Shown here piece after piece: positions 1 to 8,457 of a DNA stretch of 54,499 bases (position 1 is its first letter; each line of letters opens with the position of its first letter). The stretch is from the NCBI GenBank assembly GCA_044508835.1, contig JBIQHD010000032.1:1-54499 (forward strand), in the 5' to 3' direction. The DNA is from JAKFDI01 sp044508835. Its GTDB lineage: Bacteria; Pseudomonadota; Gammaproteobacteria; Burkholderiales; Burkholderiaceae_C. The translations under genes and the position numbers were made by a program. Under the pieces are notes generated by a model. The model did no database searches and was not told the origin of the DNA. It saw only the letters and a program-made list of their open reading frames with translations.

Positions 1-693
1 GCGCAGACCTTCTCCACCGCCGACGACAACCAGCCGGCCGTGACCATCAAGGTCTACCAAGGCGAGCGCGAGATGGCCTCGGGCAACAAGAGCCTGGGCG
101 AGTTCAACCTGGAGGGCATCGCGCCCGCGCCGCGCGGCATGCCGCAGATCGAGGTGACCTTCGACATCGACGCCAACGGCATCCTGCACGTGAGCGCCAA
201 GGACAAGGCCACGGGCAAGGAGAACAAGATCACCATCAAGGCGAACTCTGGCCTGTCCGAGGACGAGATCCAGAAGATGGTGAAGGATGCCGAGCTCAAC
301 GCCGCCGAGGACAAGAAGAAGCTCGAGCTGATCCAGGCCCGCAACGCCGCCGATGCCATGGTGCACAGCGTGAGGAAGAGCCTCGCCGAGCACGGCGACA
401 AGCTCGACGCCGGCGAGAAGGAGAAGATCGAGGCCGCGCTGAAGGACGCCGAGGAATCGCTCAAGGGCGAGGACAAGGCTGCCATCGAGGCCAAGACCGA
501 GGCGCTGATGACCGCCAGCCAGAAGCTGGGCGAGAAGGTCTACGCCGACGCGCAGGCGGCCGCCGCGGCGGCGCCGGGCGGCGCGCCGGGTGCGGCGCCC
601 CAGAGCGAGGCCCAGCAGCCGGCCGGCGGCCCCGCGAACGCGGGCGACGACGTGGTCGACGCCGAGTTCAAGGAAGTGAAGGACCAGAAGTAG
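1..693 (+). CDS. dnaK: Chaperone protein DnaK (Hsp70), C-terminal part
   Basis: This is the 3' part of dnaK; the reading frame is open from base 1, so the gene begins before the window. The 230 visible residues cover the end of the substrate-binding beta domain, the alpha-helical lid and the disordered tail. The segment NQPAVTIKVYQGERE and the tail DDVVDAEFKEVKDQK match the Hsp70 family closely. A Gly/Ala/Pro-rich linker precedes the tail, as in other DnaK proteins. DnaK folds and protects cytosolic proteins in an ATP cycle driven by DnaJ and GrpE. dnaJ follows 134 bases downstream on the same strand. The ATPase domain is outside the window. Confidence 0.97.
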   Translation, partial: AQTFSTADDNQPAVTIKVYQGEREMASGNKSLGEFNLEGIAPAPRGMPQIEVTFDIDANGILHVSAKDKATGKENKITIKANSGLSEDEIQKMVKDAELNAAEDKKKLELIQARNAADAMVHSVRKSLAEHGDKLDAGEKEKIEAALKDAEESLKGEDKAAIEAKTEALMTASQKLGEKVYADAQAAAAAAPGGAPGAAPQSEAQQPAGGPANAGDDVVDAEFKEVKDQK

Positions 694-710
694 CAAGGCA
701 CGCAGGAGCG

Positions 711-732
711 CACGGGGGCTTGGGCCCCCGTG
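711..732 (+). terminator. Hairpin in the dnaK-dnaJ spacer (attenuator or mRNA-stability element)
   Basis: A perfect 9-bp inverted repeat (CACGGGGGC at 711-719, GCCCCCGTG at 724-732) encloses a TTGG loop, 18 bases after the dnaK stop. No T-run follows, so it is not a classical Rho-independent terminator. It may lower dnaJ expression relative to dnaK or protect the dnaK 3' end. That role is inference. Confidence 0.45.
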
Positions 733-827
733 TCGATACGCCGCGCCGGGAAGTGCCAGACGCCGTCTGCACGCCCGCGCGGCGTTCTCGTTGGCACGCG
801 GTGGCGTGCGCATGACGGACGGAACCG

Positions 828-1979
828 ATGGCAAAGCGCGATTACTACGACATCCTGGGAGTGGCGAAGAACGCCAGCGAGGATGAGATCAAGAAGGCCT
901 ATCGCAAGCTCGCGATGAAGCACCACCCCGACCGCAACCAGGGTGACGGGGCGAAGAAGGCCGAGGAGGCCTTCAAGGAGGCCAAGGAAGCCTACGAGAT
1001 GCTCACCGACCCGCAGAAGCGCGCGGCCTACGACCAGTACGGACACGCCGGCGTCGACCCGAACATGGGCGGCTTCCGCGGCGCGCCGGGCCAGGAGGGC
1101 TTCGGCGGCTTCGCCGAGGCCTTCGGCGACATCTTCGGCGACATCTTCGGCCAGGGTGGCGCGGGCGGCCAGCGCCGCGCCGGCGGCCAGCAGATGTACC
1201 GCGGCAGCGACCTCAGCTATGCCATGGAGATCACGCTGGAGGAAGCCGCGCACGGCAAGGAGACGCAGATCCGCGTGCCGAGCTGGGACACCTGCGAGAC
1301 CTGCCACGGCAGCGGCGCCAAGCCCGGCACCCAGCCCAAGGTGTGCTCCACCTGCAACGGCTCGGGCACGGTGCATCTGCGCCAGGGCTTCTTCAGCATT
1401 CAGCAGACCTGCCCGCACTGCCACGGCTCGGGCAAGGTGATCCCCGAGCCCTGCACCACCTGCCACGGCCAGGGCAAGATCAAGAAGAACAAGACGCTCG
1501 AGGTGAAGATTCCCGCGGGCATCAACGAAGGCATGCGCATCCGCTCGGCCGGCAACGGCGAGCCGGGCACCAACGGCGGGCCGCCGGGCGATCTCTACAT
1601 CGAGATCCGCATCAAGCAGCACGACATCTTCGAGCGCGACGGCGACGACCTGCACTGCACCGTGCCCGTGGGCCTGACCACTGCGGCGCTCGGCGGCGGC
1701 ATCGAGGTGCCCACGCTCGGCGGCAAGGCCGAGATCGACCTGCCCGAAGGCACCCAGCACGGCAAGACCTTCCGCCTGCGCGGCAAGGGCATCAAGGGCG
1801 TGCGCGCAAGCTACCCGGGCGACCTGTACTGCCACGTCAGCGTGGAGACGCCGGTGAAGATGACCGAGCACCAGCGCAAGCTGATGAAGGAGCTCGACGA
1901 GTCGTTCCGCAAGGGCGGCGGCAAGCACTCGCCGGGGTCGACGACCTGGACGGATCGGGTGAAGGATCTGTTCAAGTAG
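828..1979 (+). CDS. dnaJ: Chaperone protein DnaJ (Hsp40)
   Basis: The 383-residue product is a class I J-protein, the co-chaperone that delivers substrates to DnaK and stimulates its ATPase in the cytosol. The N-terminal J domain carries the HPD motif at residues 33-35. A Gly/Phe-rich linker follows (about 75-120), with a repeated GDIFGDIFGQ segment. Four CxxCxGxG zinc-binding repeats (roughly 145-210) begin with CETCHGSG and end with CTTCHGQG, then come the two C-terminal beta domains. Length is normal for the family. The ATG at 828 is preceded by a weak GGACGGAA ribosome binding site. It is probably co-transcribed with dnaK. Confidence 0.98.
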   Translation: MAKRDYYDILGVAKNASEDEIKKAYRKLAMKHHPDRNQGDGAKKAEEAFKEAKEAYEMLTDPQKRAAYDQYGHAGVDPNMGGFRGAPGQEGFGGFAEAFGDIFGDIFGQGGAGGQRRAGGQQMYRGSDLSYAMEITLEEAAHGKETQIRVPSWDTCETCHGSGAKPGTQPKVCSTCNGSGTVHLRQGFFSIQQTCPHCHGSGKVIPEPCTTCHGQGKIKKNKTLEVKIPAGINEGMRIRSAGNGEPGTNGGPPGDLYIEIRIKQHDIFERDGDDLHCTVPVGLTTAALGGGIEVPTLGGKAEIDLPEGTQHGKTFRLRGKGIKGVRASYPGDLYCHVSVETPVKMTEHQRKLMKELDESFRKGGGKHSPGSTTWTDRVKDLFK

Positions 1980-2030
1980 CGGGGCGTGGGGGTGGGGCGC
2001 TTGGCGTGAGCCGGGCGCGCCTCGACGGCC

Positions 2031-2136
2031 CCCTCACCCCGGCCCTCTCCCCTTGGGGGGCGAGGGAGCAGGCCAAGTCGTCGCCGCAGCGGAGCGTTCT
2101 CCCTCTCCCGCTCGCGGGAGAGGGCCGGGGTGAGGG
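2031..2136. repeat. Composite GC-rich palindromic repeat, copy 1
   Basis: The outer arms at 2031-2051 and 2116-2136 are perfect 21-bp inverted repeats (CCCTCACCCCGGCCCTCTCCC and its complement). Inside the right arm is a 10-bp hairpin, 2101-2110 against 2115-2124 with a CTCG loop. It fills the gap between dnaJ and the convergent radical SAM gene. The same design recurs at 8974-9058, and a half-unit occurs at 5378-5414. It could act as a bidirectional terminator, but there is no T-run. It looks like a REP/MITE-type dispersed repeat. Confidence 0.8.
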
Positions 2137-2143
2137 TCCGCGG

Positions 2144-3262
2144 TCAGAACAGCTCGCCCTGCGCCGCATCCCGGCGCAGCGCCGGCTTGCGAAAGCGCGT
2201 GAGGTCCAGCTCGATGCGCGTGCGGTTCAAGCCCAGCCGCTGCGCCGCCTTGGCGAAGCGCTGCGCCAGCAGCTCGGCCCACACGCCCTCCCCGCGCATG
2301 CGCTTGCCGAAGGTCGCGTCGTAGTCGCGCCCGCCGCGCATCTCGCGCACCCGCGCCATCACCCGCGCCGCGCGGTCGGGGAAATGCGCGGCCAGCCACT
2401 GCTGGAAGATCGGGTTCACCTCCCACGGCAGGCGCAGCACGATGGCGAACGCCCGGCACGCGCCGGCCGCGGCCGCGGCCTCGAGCACGCGCTCGATCTC
2501 GGGCTCGTTGATGAACGGGATGACGGGCGACACGCTCACGCCCACCGGCACGCCGGCCTTCGCCAGTGCCTCGATGGTGCGCAGCCGCCGCTGCGGCGAG
2601 GCGGCGCGCGGCTCCATGACGCGGGCTAGCGCCGGATCGAGCGAGGTGACCGACACGTACACCGCTGCCAGCCCCTGCGCCGCCATCGGCGCCACGAGGT
2701 CGAGGTCGCGCTCGATGCCCGACGACTTGGTGACGAGCGAGAACGGATGGCCGCATTCGGCCAGCAGCTCGATCACGCCGCGCGTGATGCGCAGCGTGCG
2801 CTCGACGGGCTGGTAGGCGTCGGTGGCCGAGCCGATGTTGAGCATCTTCGGCACGTAGCTGCGCGCCGCCAGCGCCTCGCGCAGGCGCTCGGCGGCGTTC
2901 ACCTTGGCGATGATGCGCGTCTCGAAATCGAGCCCCGGCGAGAGGTTGAGGTAGCTGTGCGTCGGCCGTGCGAAGCAGTAGACGCAGCCGTGTTCGCAGC
3001 CGCGGTAAGGGTTGACCGAGAGGTCGAAGGCGATGTCGGGCGAGTCGTTGGCCGAGAGGATCGACTTCACGCGCTCCTCGATGACCTGCGTGTGCGGCGG
3101 CAGGTGCTCCTCGGCGGCGATCTGCGCCAGCGTGCCCCAGCCATCGTCGAAGGCATCGGCCGACTGCGCGCTGAAGCGGTGCTCGATGGCCCACGGCGTG
3201 CCGCGGCCCTTGATCGGGGCCGACGTGCTGGAGACCAGGGGAATGCTTCGTTTGCCGTGCAT
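2144..3262 (-). CDS. PA0069-family radical SAM protein (spore photoproduct lyase-like)
   Basis: The 372-residue product has the radical SAM cysteine motif CEHGCVYC (CxxxCxxC) near residue 85, which binds a 4Fe-4S cluster and S-adenosylmethionine. The opening IKGRG...NPYRGCEHGC and the overall length match the PA0069/Rv2578c family, related to spore photoproduct lyase. The substrate is not established. The ATG at 3262 lies inside a perfect inverted repeat that contains a near-consensus LexA box, so SOS control is likely. A GTG at 3286 is an alternative start, with AAAGGG four bases upstream. On the minus strand, TATATT (-10-like) ends about ten bases before the ATG, so the message could be leaderless. 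It lies downstream of paaZ but probably has its own promoter. Confidence 0.88.
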   Translation of the reverse strand: MHGKRSIPLVSSTSAPIKGRGTPWAIEHRFSAQSADAFDDGWGTLAQIAAEEHLPPHTQVIEERVKSILSANDSPDIAFDLSVNPYRGCEHGCVYCFARPTHSYLNLSPGLDFETRIIAKVNAAERLREALAARSYVPKMLNIGSATDAYQPVERTLRITRGVIELLAECGHPFSLVTKSSGIERDLDLVAPMAAQGLAAVYVSVTSLDPALARVMEPRAASPQRRLRTIEALAKAGVPVGVSVSPVIPFINEPEIERVLEAAAAAGACRAFAIVLRLPWEVNPIFQQWLAAHFPDRAARVMARVREMRGGRDYDATFGKRMRGEGVWAELLAQRFAKAAQRLGLNRTRIELDLTRFRKPALRRDAAQGELF

Positions 3263-3289
3263 ACTGTGAATATACACAGTATGCACGGC
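3254..3289. promoter_or_regulatory. LexA (SOS) box inside a perfect 15-bp inverted repeat
   Basis: The arms at 3254-3268 and 3275-3289 are perfectly complementary around an AATATA centre. The middle 20 bases (3262-3281) read TACTGTGAATATACACAGTA. This contains the CTG-N10-CAG core at 3264-3279 and matches the proteobacterial LexA consensus closely. The position over the radical SAM start codon would let LexA block initiation. Function is inferred from sequence match and location. Confidence 0.75.
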
Positions 3290-3309
3290 GCCCTTTCAGG
3301 GCGCGGCGC

Positions 3310-5340
3310 TCACCCCTTCTTCGCCACCAGCGTGAGGATGTCGTAGCTCGCCACCAGCTCGCCGCGCTGGTTGCTCACCTCCACGTCCCAGGCCACCACG
3401 CCCTGGCCCGGGCGCTTGCGGTCGATCTTGCGCTTGCAGGTCAGGCGCGCCTGGATGGTGTCGCCGATGCCTACGGGCTTGACGAAGCGCAGCGTGTCGA
3501 GCCCGTAGTTGGCGAGCACCGGCCCCGGCGCCGGCGAGACGAACAGCCCCGCCGCCGCCGACAGCACGAAGTAGCCGTGCGCGATGCGCTGGCCGAACGG
3601 GCTTTCCTTGGCCGCCACCTCGTCGAAGTGCATGTAGAAGTAGTCGCCGGAGATGCCGCCGAACGCGACGATGTCGGCCTCGGTCACGGTACGCCGGTGC
3701 GTGAGCAGCGAGTCGCCGACCCGCAGCTCCTCGAAGTGCTTGCGGAACGGATGCACGCCCGACTCGCGCCGCGCCGCGCCGCGCACGTGCTCGCCCGTCA
3801 CGGCGGCCAGCATGGTCGGCGAGCCCTGCACCGCCGCGCGCTGCAGGTAGTGCTTGACGGCGCGCAGGCCGCCCAGCTCCTCGCCGCCACCGGCGCGCCC
3901 CGGGCCGCCGTGCTTGAGCTGCGGCAGCGGCGAGCCGTGGCCGGTGGACTCAAGCGCGGCCTCGCGCTCCAGCACCAGCAGCCGGCCGTGCGTGGCCGCG
4001 GCGACCGGCACGGCCTTCGCCGCCGTGGCCGGGTCGCGCGTGACCAGCGTCGCGACCAGGCTGCCGCGCCCGCGCGCGGCCAGTGCCAGCGCCTCGTCGA
4101 TGCCGTCATAGGGCATGAGCGTGCTCACCGGGCCGAAGGCCTCGACGTCGTGCGCCGCGTCGTGCGTCATCGGGTCGCGGCTGAGCAGCAGCGTCGGCGC
4201 GAAGAAGGCGCCGTCGGCCACGCCCTCGCCCTGCAGCGCGAAGCCGTCGCGCTCGCCGTGGACCAGCTCGGCGCCCTGCAGCAGCTGCGCCACGCGCGCG
4301 GCCACGTCGCTGCGCTGGGCATGCGAGGCGAGCGCGCCCATGCGCACGCCTTCGTGCGCCGGGTCGCCCACCACCGTCTTCGCGAGCCGCGCACGCAGCT
4401 TCTCGGCCACGGCATCGAGGTGCCGGCGCGGCACGATGGCGCGGCGGATGGCGGTGCACTTCTGCCCTGCCTTCACCGTCATCTCGCGCGCCACTTCCTT
4501 GACGAAAAGCTCGAACTCCTCGTCATCGGGGCTCACGTCCTCGCCGAGGATGGCGCAGTTGAGCGAATCGGCCTCGGCGTTGAACGGGATCGAATGTCGC
4601 ACCAGGTTCGGATGCACGCGCAGCGCGGCGGCGGTGTCGGCCGAGCCGGTGAAGCTCACCACGTCCTGCCCGTCCAGCCGGTCGAGCAGGTCGCCGGTGC
4701 CGCCGATGACGAGCTGCAGGCTGCCCTCGGGCAGCAGGCCCGACTGCACGATCAGGCGCATCAGCGCCTCGGTGAGGTAGCTGGTCGCGGTGGCCGGCTT
4801 GCCGATGCAGGGCATGCCGGCGAGGAAGCTGGGCGCGAACTTCTCCAGCAGCCCCCACACCGGGAAGTTGAAGGCGTTGATGTGCACCGCCAGGCCCCGG
4901 CGCGGCACCAGCACGTGCGTGCCCGCGAAGCCGCCCTGCTTGCCCAGCGGCACGACCGGGCCTTCGTGGACGAGGTTGCCCGAGGGCAGCTCGCTGCTGC
5001 CGACGCCGGCGTACGCGAACAGCGTGCCGGTGCCGCCCTCGATGTCGATCCAGCCGTCGGCGCGCGTGGCGCCGGTGTGGGCGGAGACGGCGTACAGCGC
5101 CTCCTTGTGCTCGGCCAGGTACTTGGCCAGCGCCTTCAGCCGCTCGGCGCGCTGCTGGAAGTCGAGCGCCAGCAGCGCCGGCAGGCCCACGCGCCGGGCA
5201 TGGTCGACGGCCTCGCCGAAGTCGATGGCCTCGGCATGGGTGCGCGCGACCGGGCGCCCGTTGACGGCGCTGCGCAGCGCCTGCGCGCCTTCGCTGCCGT
5301 GCCAGCGGCCGGCGATGTAGCTCTGGAGGGTGGAGGTCAT
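3310..5340 (-). CDS. paaZ: Phenylacetate degradation bifunctional protein PaaZ
   Basis: The 676-residue enzyme fuses an aldehyde dehydrogenase (about 1-520) to a MaoC-type hydratase (about 530-676). The second domain hydrolyses and opens the oxepin-CoA ring. The first oxidises the resulting semialdehyde to 3-oxo-5,6-dehydrosuberyl-CoA. Glu256 and Cys295 are at the same numbers as in the E. coli enzyme. The C-terminal domain has the hydratase motif GDYFYMHFDE followed by AHGYF. The ATG at 5340 has GAGGA four bases upstream. It is the last paa gene, separated from the livK-like gene by about 200 bases of repeats. Older literature calls such proteins PaaN. Confidence 0.96.
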   Translation of the reverse strand: MTSTLQSYIAGRWHGSEGAQALRSAVNGRPVARTHAEAIDFGEAVDHARRVGLPALLALDFQQRAERLKALAKYLAEHKEALYAVSAHTGATRADGWIDIEGGTGTLFAYAGVGSSELPSGNLVHEGPVVPLGKQGGFAGTHVLVPRRGLAVHINAFNFPVWGLLEKFAPSFLAGMPCIGKPATATSYLTEALMRLIVQSGLLPEGSLQLVIGGTGDLLDRLDGQDVVSFTGSADTAAALRVHPNLVRHSIPFNAEADSLNCAILGEDVSPDDEEFELFVKEVAREMTVKAGQKCTAIRRAIVPRRHLDAVAEKLRARLAKTVVGDPAHEGVRMGALASHAQRSDVAARVAQLLQGAELVHGERDGFALQGEGVADGAFFAPTLLLSRDPMTHDAAHDVEAFGPVSTLMPYDGIDEALALAARGRGSLVATLVTRDPATAAKAVPVAAATHGRLLVLEREAALESTGHGSPLPQLKHGGPGRAGGGEELGGLRAVKHYLQRAAVQGSPTMLAAVTGEHVRGAARRESGVHPFRKHFEELRVGDSLLTHRRTVTEADIVAFGGISGDYFYMHFDEVAAKESPFGQRIAHGYFVLSAAAGLFVSPAPGPVLANYGLDTLRFVKPVGIGDTIQARLTCKRKIDRKRPGQGVVAWDVEVSNQRGELVASYDILTLVAKKG

Positions 5341-5377
5341 GGGGTCCTCGACGACGGTGGTGGCTTGGCGGCCCGGC

Positions 5378-5414
5378 CCTCACCCCAACCCCTCTCCCGC
5401 AAGCGGGAGAGGGG
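5378..5414. repeat. GC-rich palindromic repeat, half-unit
   Basis: CCCTCACCCCAACC leads into a 12-bp inverted repeat (CCCCTCTCCCGC at 5389-5400, GCGGGAGAGGGG at 5403-5414). It corresponds to one hairpin and one outer arm of the composite elements at 2031 and 8974. It lies in the livK-paaZ spacer, 38 bases upstream of paaZ, and could affect paaZ mRNA processing. Confidence 0.75.
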
Positions 5415-5505
5415 CAAGAGCGCCCGGCCAGCCCCCGCGCCCGCGCAGCGAGGCGTGGACATCAAGCAAACGCCGCGGATCCGGCTCCGCCGGTCCGCCG
5501 GCGTT

Positions 5506-5540
5506 GCCCCCTGGGGGGCGGCCGAAGGCCGTAGGGGGGG
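5506..5540. repeat. Second GC-rich intergenic hairpin family, just after the livK-like stop
   Basis: GCCCCC-TG-GGGGGC (5506-5519) is followed by GGCC-GAA-GGCC (5520-5530) and a run of G. Similar sequences are familiar to me from intergenic regions of Comamonadaceae genomes, which is recollection, not a search. It begins three bases after the stop codon of the minus-strand livK-like gene, so it may stabilise that 3' end or terminate transcription. Confidence 0.55.
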
Positions 5541-5542
5541 TC

Positions 5543-6688
5543 CTACTTCACGTATTTCCAGGTGCCGTTCTCGATCTTCACCATCACGCGCGCGCGCTGG
5601 TCGAGGCCGAGGTGGTCGGTCTTGGACATGTTGAAGATGCCGTGCGCGCCGGGCAGCTCCTTCACGTTCTCCAGCGCGTCGCGCAGCGCGGCGCGGAACT
5701 CCGGCGTGCCGGGCTTGGCGCTCTTGAGCGCCACGGGCACGGCGGCGGCCATCAGCAGCCCGGTGTCCCAGGCATGCGCGCCGAAGGTCGAGACCGTGTC
5801 CTTGCCGTACATCTTCTCGTAGGCCGCGACATAGGCCGAGGCCGACTTCTTCACCGGGTTGCTGGCGGGCAGCTGGTCGGCCACGAGCACCGGGCCGGAC
5901 GGCAGGAAGGTGCCTTCCACGTCCTTGCCGCCCACGCGCAGGAAGTCGGCGTTCGCCACGCCGTGCGTCTGGTAGATCTTGCCCGCGTAGCCGCGCTCCT
6001 TGAGCGTCTTCTGCGGCAGCGCGGCCGGCGTGCCCGAGCCGGCGATCAGCACCGCGTCGGGCTTCGGGGCGATCAGCTTGAGCGTCTGCGCCATCACCGA
6101 GGTGTCGGTGCGCGCATAGCGCTCGCTCGCCACGATCTGCAGGCCCTTCAGTTCCGCCGCCTTGGTGAACTCGCCGAACCAGCCCTCGCCGTAGGCGTCG
6201 GCGAAGCCGATGAAGGCCACCGTCTTCACGCCGTTGGCCGCCATGTGCTCGGCGATGGCGAGCGACATCATGATGTCGTTCTGCGGCGTCTTGAACACCC
6301 AGCGCTTCTTGTCGTCCACCGGCTCGACGATGCGCGCCGAGGCCGCCATCGAGATCATCGGCACCTTGGCCTCGGCCACCACGTCGATCATCGCCAGCGA
6401 GTTCGGCGTGACGGTGGAGCCGAGGATGACGTCGACCTTGTCCTCGGTGATGAGCTTGCGGGTGTTGGCCACTGCCTTGGTCGTGTCCGAGCCGTCGTCG
6501 AGCACGATGTAGTTGATCTTCTGCCCGGCGATCGTCTTGGGCATCAGCGCGATGGTGTTCTTCTCGGGAATGCCGAGCGAGGCGGCCGGCCCGGTGGCCG
6601 AGACCGTCACGCCGACGTTGATGTCGGCCAGCGTCGCGGTGCTGGCGAAAGCCGCACCCAGTAGCAGCAAGAGGTTCTTGATCTTCAT
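5543..6688 (-). CDS. ABC transporter substrate-binding protein, branched-chain amino acid (LivK/HAAT) family
   Basis: The 381-residue precursor starts with a signal peptide (MKIKNLLLLLGAAFASTATLA, cleavage before DINVGV) and continues as a type I periplasmic binding fold. The family carries amino acids, amides or aromatic acids to an inner-membrane ABC permease. The ATG at 6688 overlaps the paaR stop by four bases (ATGA) and has GGAGA seven bases upstream. No permease or ATPase genes are nearby, so it must use components encoded elsewhere. Its place inside the paa operon suggests an aromatic acid such as phenylacetate as ligand. That is inference; the binding pocket cannot be read from sequence alone. 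Confidence 0.9.
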   Translation of the reverse strand: MKIKNLLLLLGAAFASTATLADINVGVTVSATGPAASLGIPEKNTIALMPKTIAGQKINYIVLDDGSDTTKAVANTRKLITEDKVDVILGSTVTPNSLAMIDVVAEAKVPMISMAASARIVEPVDDKKRWVFKTPQNDIMMSLAIAEHMAANGVKTVAFIGFADAYGEGWFGEFTKAAELKGLQIVASERYARTDTSVMAQTLKLIAPKPDAVLIAGSGTPAALPQKTLKERGYAGKIYQTHGVANADFLRVGGKDVEGTFLPSGPVLVADQLPASNPVKKSASAYVAAYEKMYGKDTVSTFGAHAWDTGLLMAAAVPVALKSAKPGTPEFRAALRDALENVKELPGAHGIFNMSKTDHLGLDQRARVMVKIENGTWKYVK

Positions 6689-7365
6689 CGCGTGTCTCCG
6701 TCGTGGAAAAAGGAAGGCGCAAGGGCAGCGCCAGGAAGGTCCGCCCTGGAACCGGGCGTTTTCGATCCGGCGGCCCGCACGTTGTGCACGCCCCCGAAGA
6801 ACAGGTCGGCGACGATGGGGGCCATCGCCTCGTAGTCGAGCTCGCCGTCGGGCTCGAGCCAGGTGAACATCCAGTTGATCATCCCGAACAGCAGCATGGT
6901 CAGTGGCTTGTCGAGCCGCGCCTGCCGCATGGCGGGGCGCATCTCGCCGATGGCGCGCGCGAAGCCCGCCACCACCTCGCGCTCGTGGCCGAGCACGCGG
7001 TCCTGGTCCTGCGGCTTCAGGAAGCGCACGTCCTCGGTGAGCACGCGGTGGGCGTTCTGCGCGCCGGCGTATTCGGCGACGAAGCGCAGGATGAACTGCC
7101 GCAGCCGCACCTCGGCGGGCAGGCCCTGCGCCTCGACCTCGTGCACCACCTCGGCCAGGCGCGTCACGTGCTCCTCGGCGATGTTGACGAGCAGGTCGTA
7201 CTTGTCGCGGTAGTAGTGGTAGAGCGTGGGCTTGGAGACGCCGCAGGCCTCGGCCACGTTGTTCATCGAGGTGGCCGCGTAGCCGTGCTGCGCGAACAGC
7301 GCGGCGGCGCGCGCGAGGATGGCCTCGCGCTGGTCGTCGTAGCCGGCCGAACGGGTGCGCGCCAT
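6685..7365 (-). CDS. paaR: TetR/AcrR-family regulator, probable PaaR
   Basis: The 226-residue protein has an N-terminal TetR helix-turn-helix (about residues 12-58, with SMNNVAEACGVSKPTLYHYYRDK) and a helical ligand-binding domain. It sits between paaE (six bases away) and the livK-like gene (four-base overlap). In Betaproteobacteria, PaaR repressors of this family respond to phenylacetyl-CoA. A perfect palindrome of the kind TetR proteins bind (13846-13865) lies over the operon promoter, so PaaR probably represses the operon and thereby itself. The operator assignment is inferred from context. Confidence 0.85.
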   Translation of the reverse strand: MARTRSAGYDDQREAILARAAALFAQHGYAATSMNNVAEACGVSKPTLYHYYRDKYDLLVNIAEEHVTRLAEVVHEVEAQGLPAEVRLRQFILRFVAEYAGAQNAHRVLTEDVRFLKPQDQDRVLGHEREVVAGFARAIGEMRPAMRQARLDKPLTMLLFGMINWMFTWLEPDGELDYEAMAPIVADLFFGGVHNVRAAGSKTPGSRADLPGAALAPSFFHDGDTR

Positions 7366-7371
7366 CGGCGG

Positions 7372-8457
7372 TCAGCGCTCGTCGTACGAGATCACCACCC
7401 GCTCGGTGAGCGGGTGCGACTGGCAGGTGAGCACGAAGCCGGCCGCCACCTCCGCCGGGCTGAGCGCGAAGTTGCGGTCCATGCGCACCTCGCCCTCGAT
7501 CACCTTGGCGCGGCAGGTGCAGCACACGCCCGACTTGCACGAGAACGGCACGTCCAGGCCGGCGGCGGCCGCGGCGTCGAGCAGGCTCGGGTCGGTCTTG
7601 CGGAACTCGATCTCGCGGGTCAGGCCGTCGCGGATGACCACCACCTTCGCCAGCTCCGCATCCTCCGGGCGCACCTCGTGCACCGGCTTCGCGCCGGGCG
7701 CCGCGTCGGGGACGCCGAAGCGCTCGACGTGGATGCGCCCGGGCGGCACGCCGGCCTCGAGCAGCGCGGCCTCGGCCTCGTCGTTGGCGCCGTGCGGGCC
7801 GCAGACGAAGGCATGGTCGATGCTGCCTGCCGGCACCAGCGTGCGCAGGAACTCGCCGAGCTTCGCGCGGTCGAGCCGGCCGCTGTGCAGCGGCGACTCG
7901 GTGTGCTCGCGCGAGAACACGTGATGCAGCGCGAGGCGCGTCATGTAGCGGTTCTTCAGGTCCTCGAGCTCCTCCTTGAACATCGTCGACTGCTGGCTGC
8001 GGTTGCCGTAGACGAGCGTGAAGCGGCTGCCCGGCTCGCGCGCCAGCACCGTCTTCATGATGGAGAGGATGGGCGTGATGCCGCTGCCGCCGGCGATGCC
8101 GAGGTAGTGGCGCTGCGCGCTCGCATCCAGCGGCAGGGTGAAGTGGCCCTGCGGCGGGATCACCTGCAGCGTGTCGCCGGGCTGCAGCCGCTCGTGCACC
8201 CAGGCCGAGAACACGCCGCCGGGCACGCGGCGCACGCCCACGCGCAGTTCGCCGTCGTCCACGCCGGCGCAGATGGAGTAGGAGCGGCGCAGGTCCTGGC
8301 CGTCGACGTCGCAGCGCAGCGTCAGGTACTGGCCGTGGTCGAAGCGGAAGGTCTCGGCCAGCTCGTGCGGCGTGTCGAAGGAGACGATGACCGCGTCGTC
8401 GGTGTCGCGCTGCAGGGCGCGCACGCGCAGCGGGTGGAAGTGCAGGCCCAGGCTCAT
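7372..8457 (-). CDS. paaE: 1,2-phenylacetyl-CoA epoxidase reductase subunit PaaE
   Basis: The 361-residue flavoprotein passes electrons from NADPH to the di-iron oxygenase PaaAC. It has an FAD-binding domain (about 8-110, RSYSICAG), a nucleotide-binding domain (about 115-235, GIAGGSGITPILS) and a C-terminal plant-type 2Fe-2S ferredoxin. The cluster ligands are Cys307, Cys312, Cys315 and Cys345. Length and domain order match characterised PaaE. The ATG at 8457 overlaps the paaD stop (ATGA), which points to translational coupling. A short gap of six bases leads to paaR. Confidence 0.96.
   Translation of the reverse strand: MSLGLHFHPLRVRALQRDTDDAVIVSFDTPHELAETFRFDHGQYLTLRCDVDGQDLRRSYSICAGVDDGELRVGVRRVPGGVFSAWVHERLQPGDTLQVIPPQGHFTLPLDASAQRHYLGIAGGSGITPILSIMKTVLAREPGSRFTLVYGNRSQQSTMFKEELEDLKNRYMTRLALHHVFSREHTESPLHSGRLDRAKLGEFLRTLVPAGSIDHAFVCGPHGANDEAEAALLEAGVPPGRIHVERFGVPDAAPGAKPVHEVRPEDAELAKVVVIRDGLTREIEFRKTDPSLLDAAAAAGLDVPFSCKSGVCCTCRAKVIEGEVRMDRNFALSPAEVAAGFVLTCQSHPLTERVVISYDER

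Noticed and set aside
711..732. Rho-independent terminator between dnaK and dnaJ
   Set aside because: The stem is strong but no T-run follows, and dnaKJ are normally co-transcribed; kept only as an attenuator or stability element.
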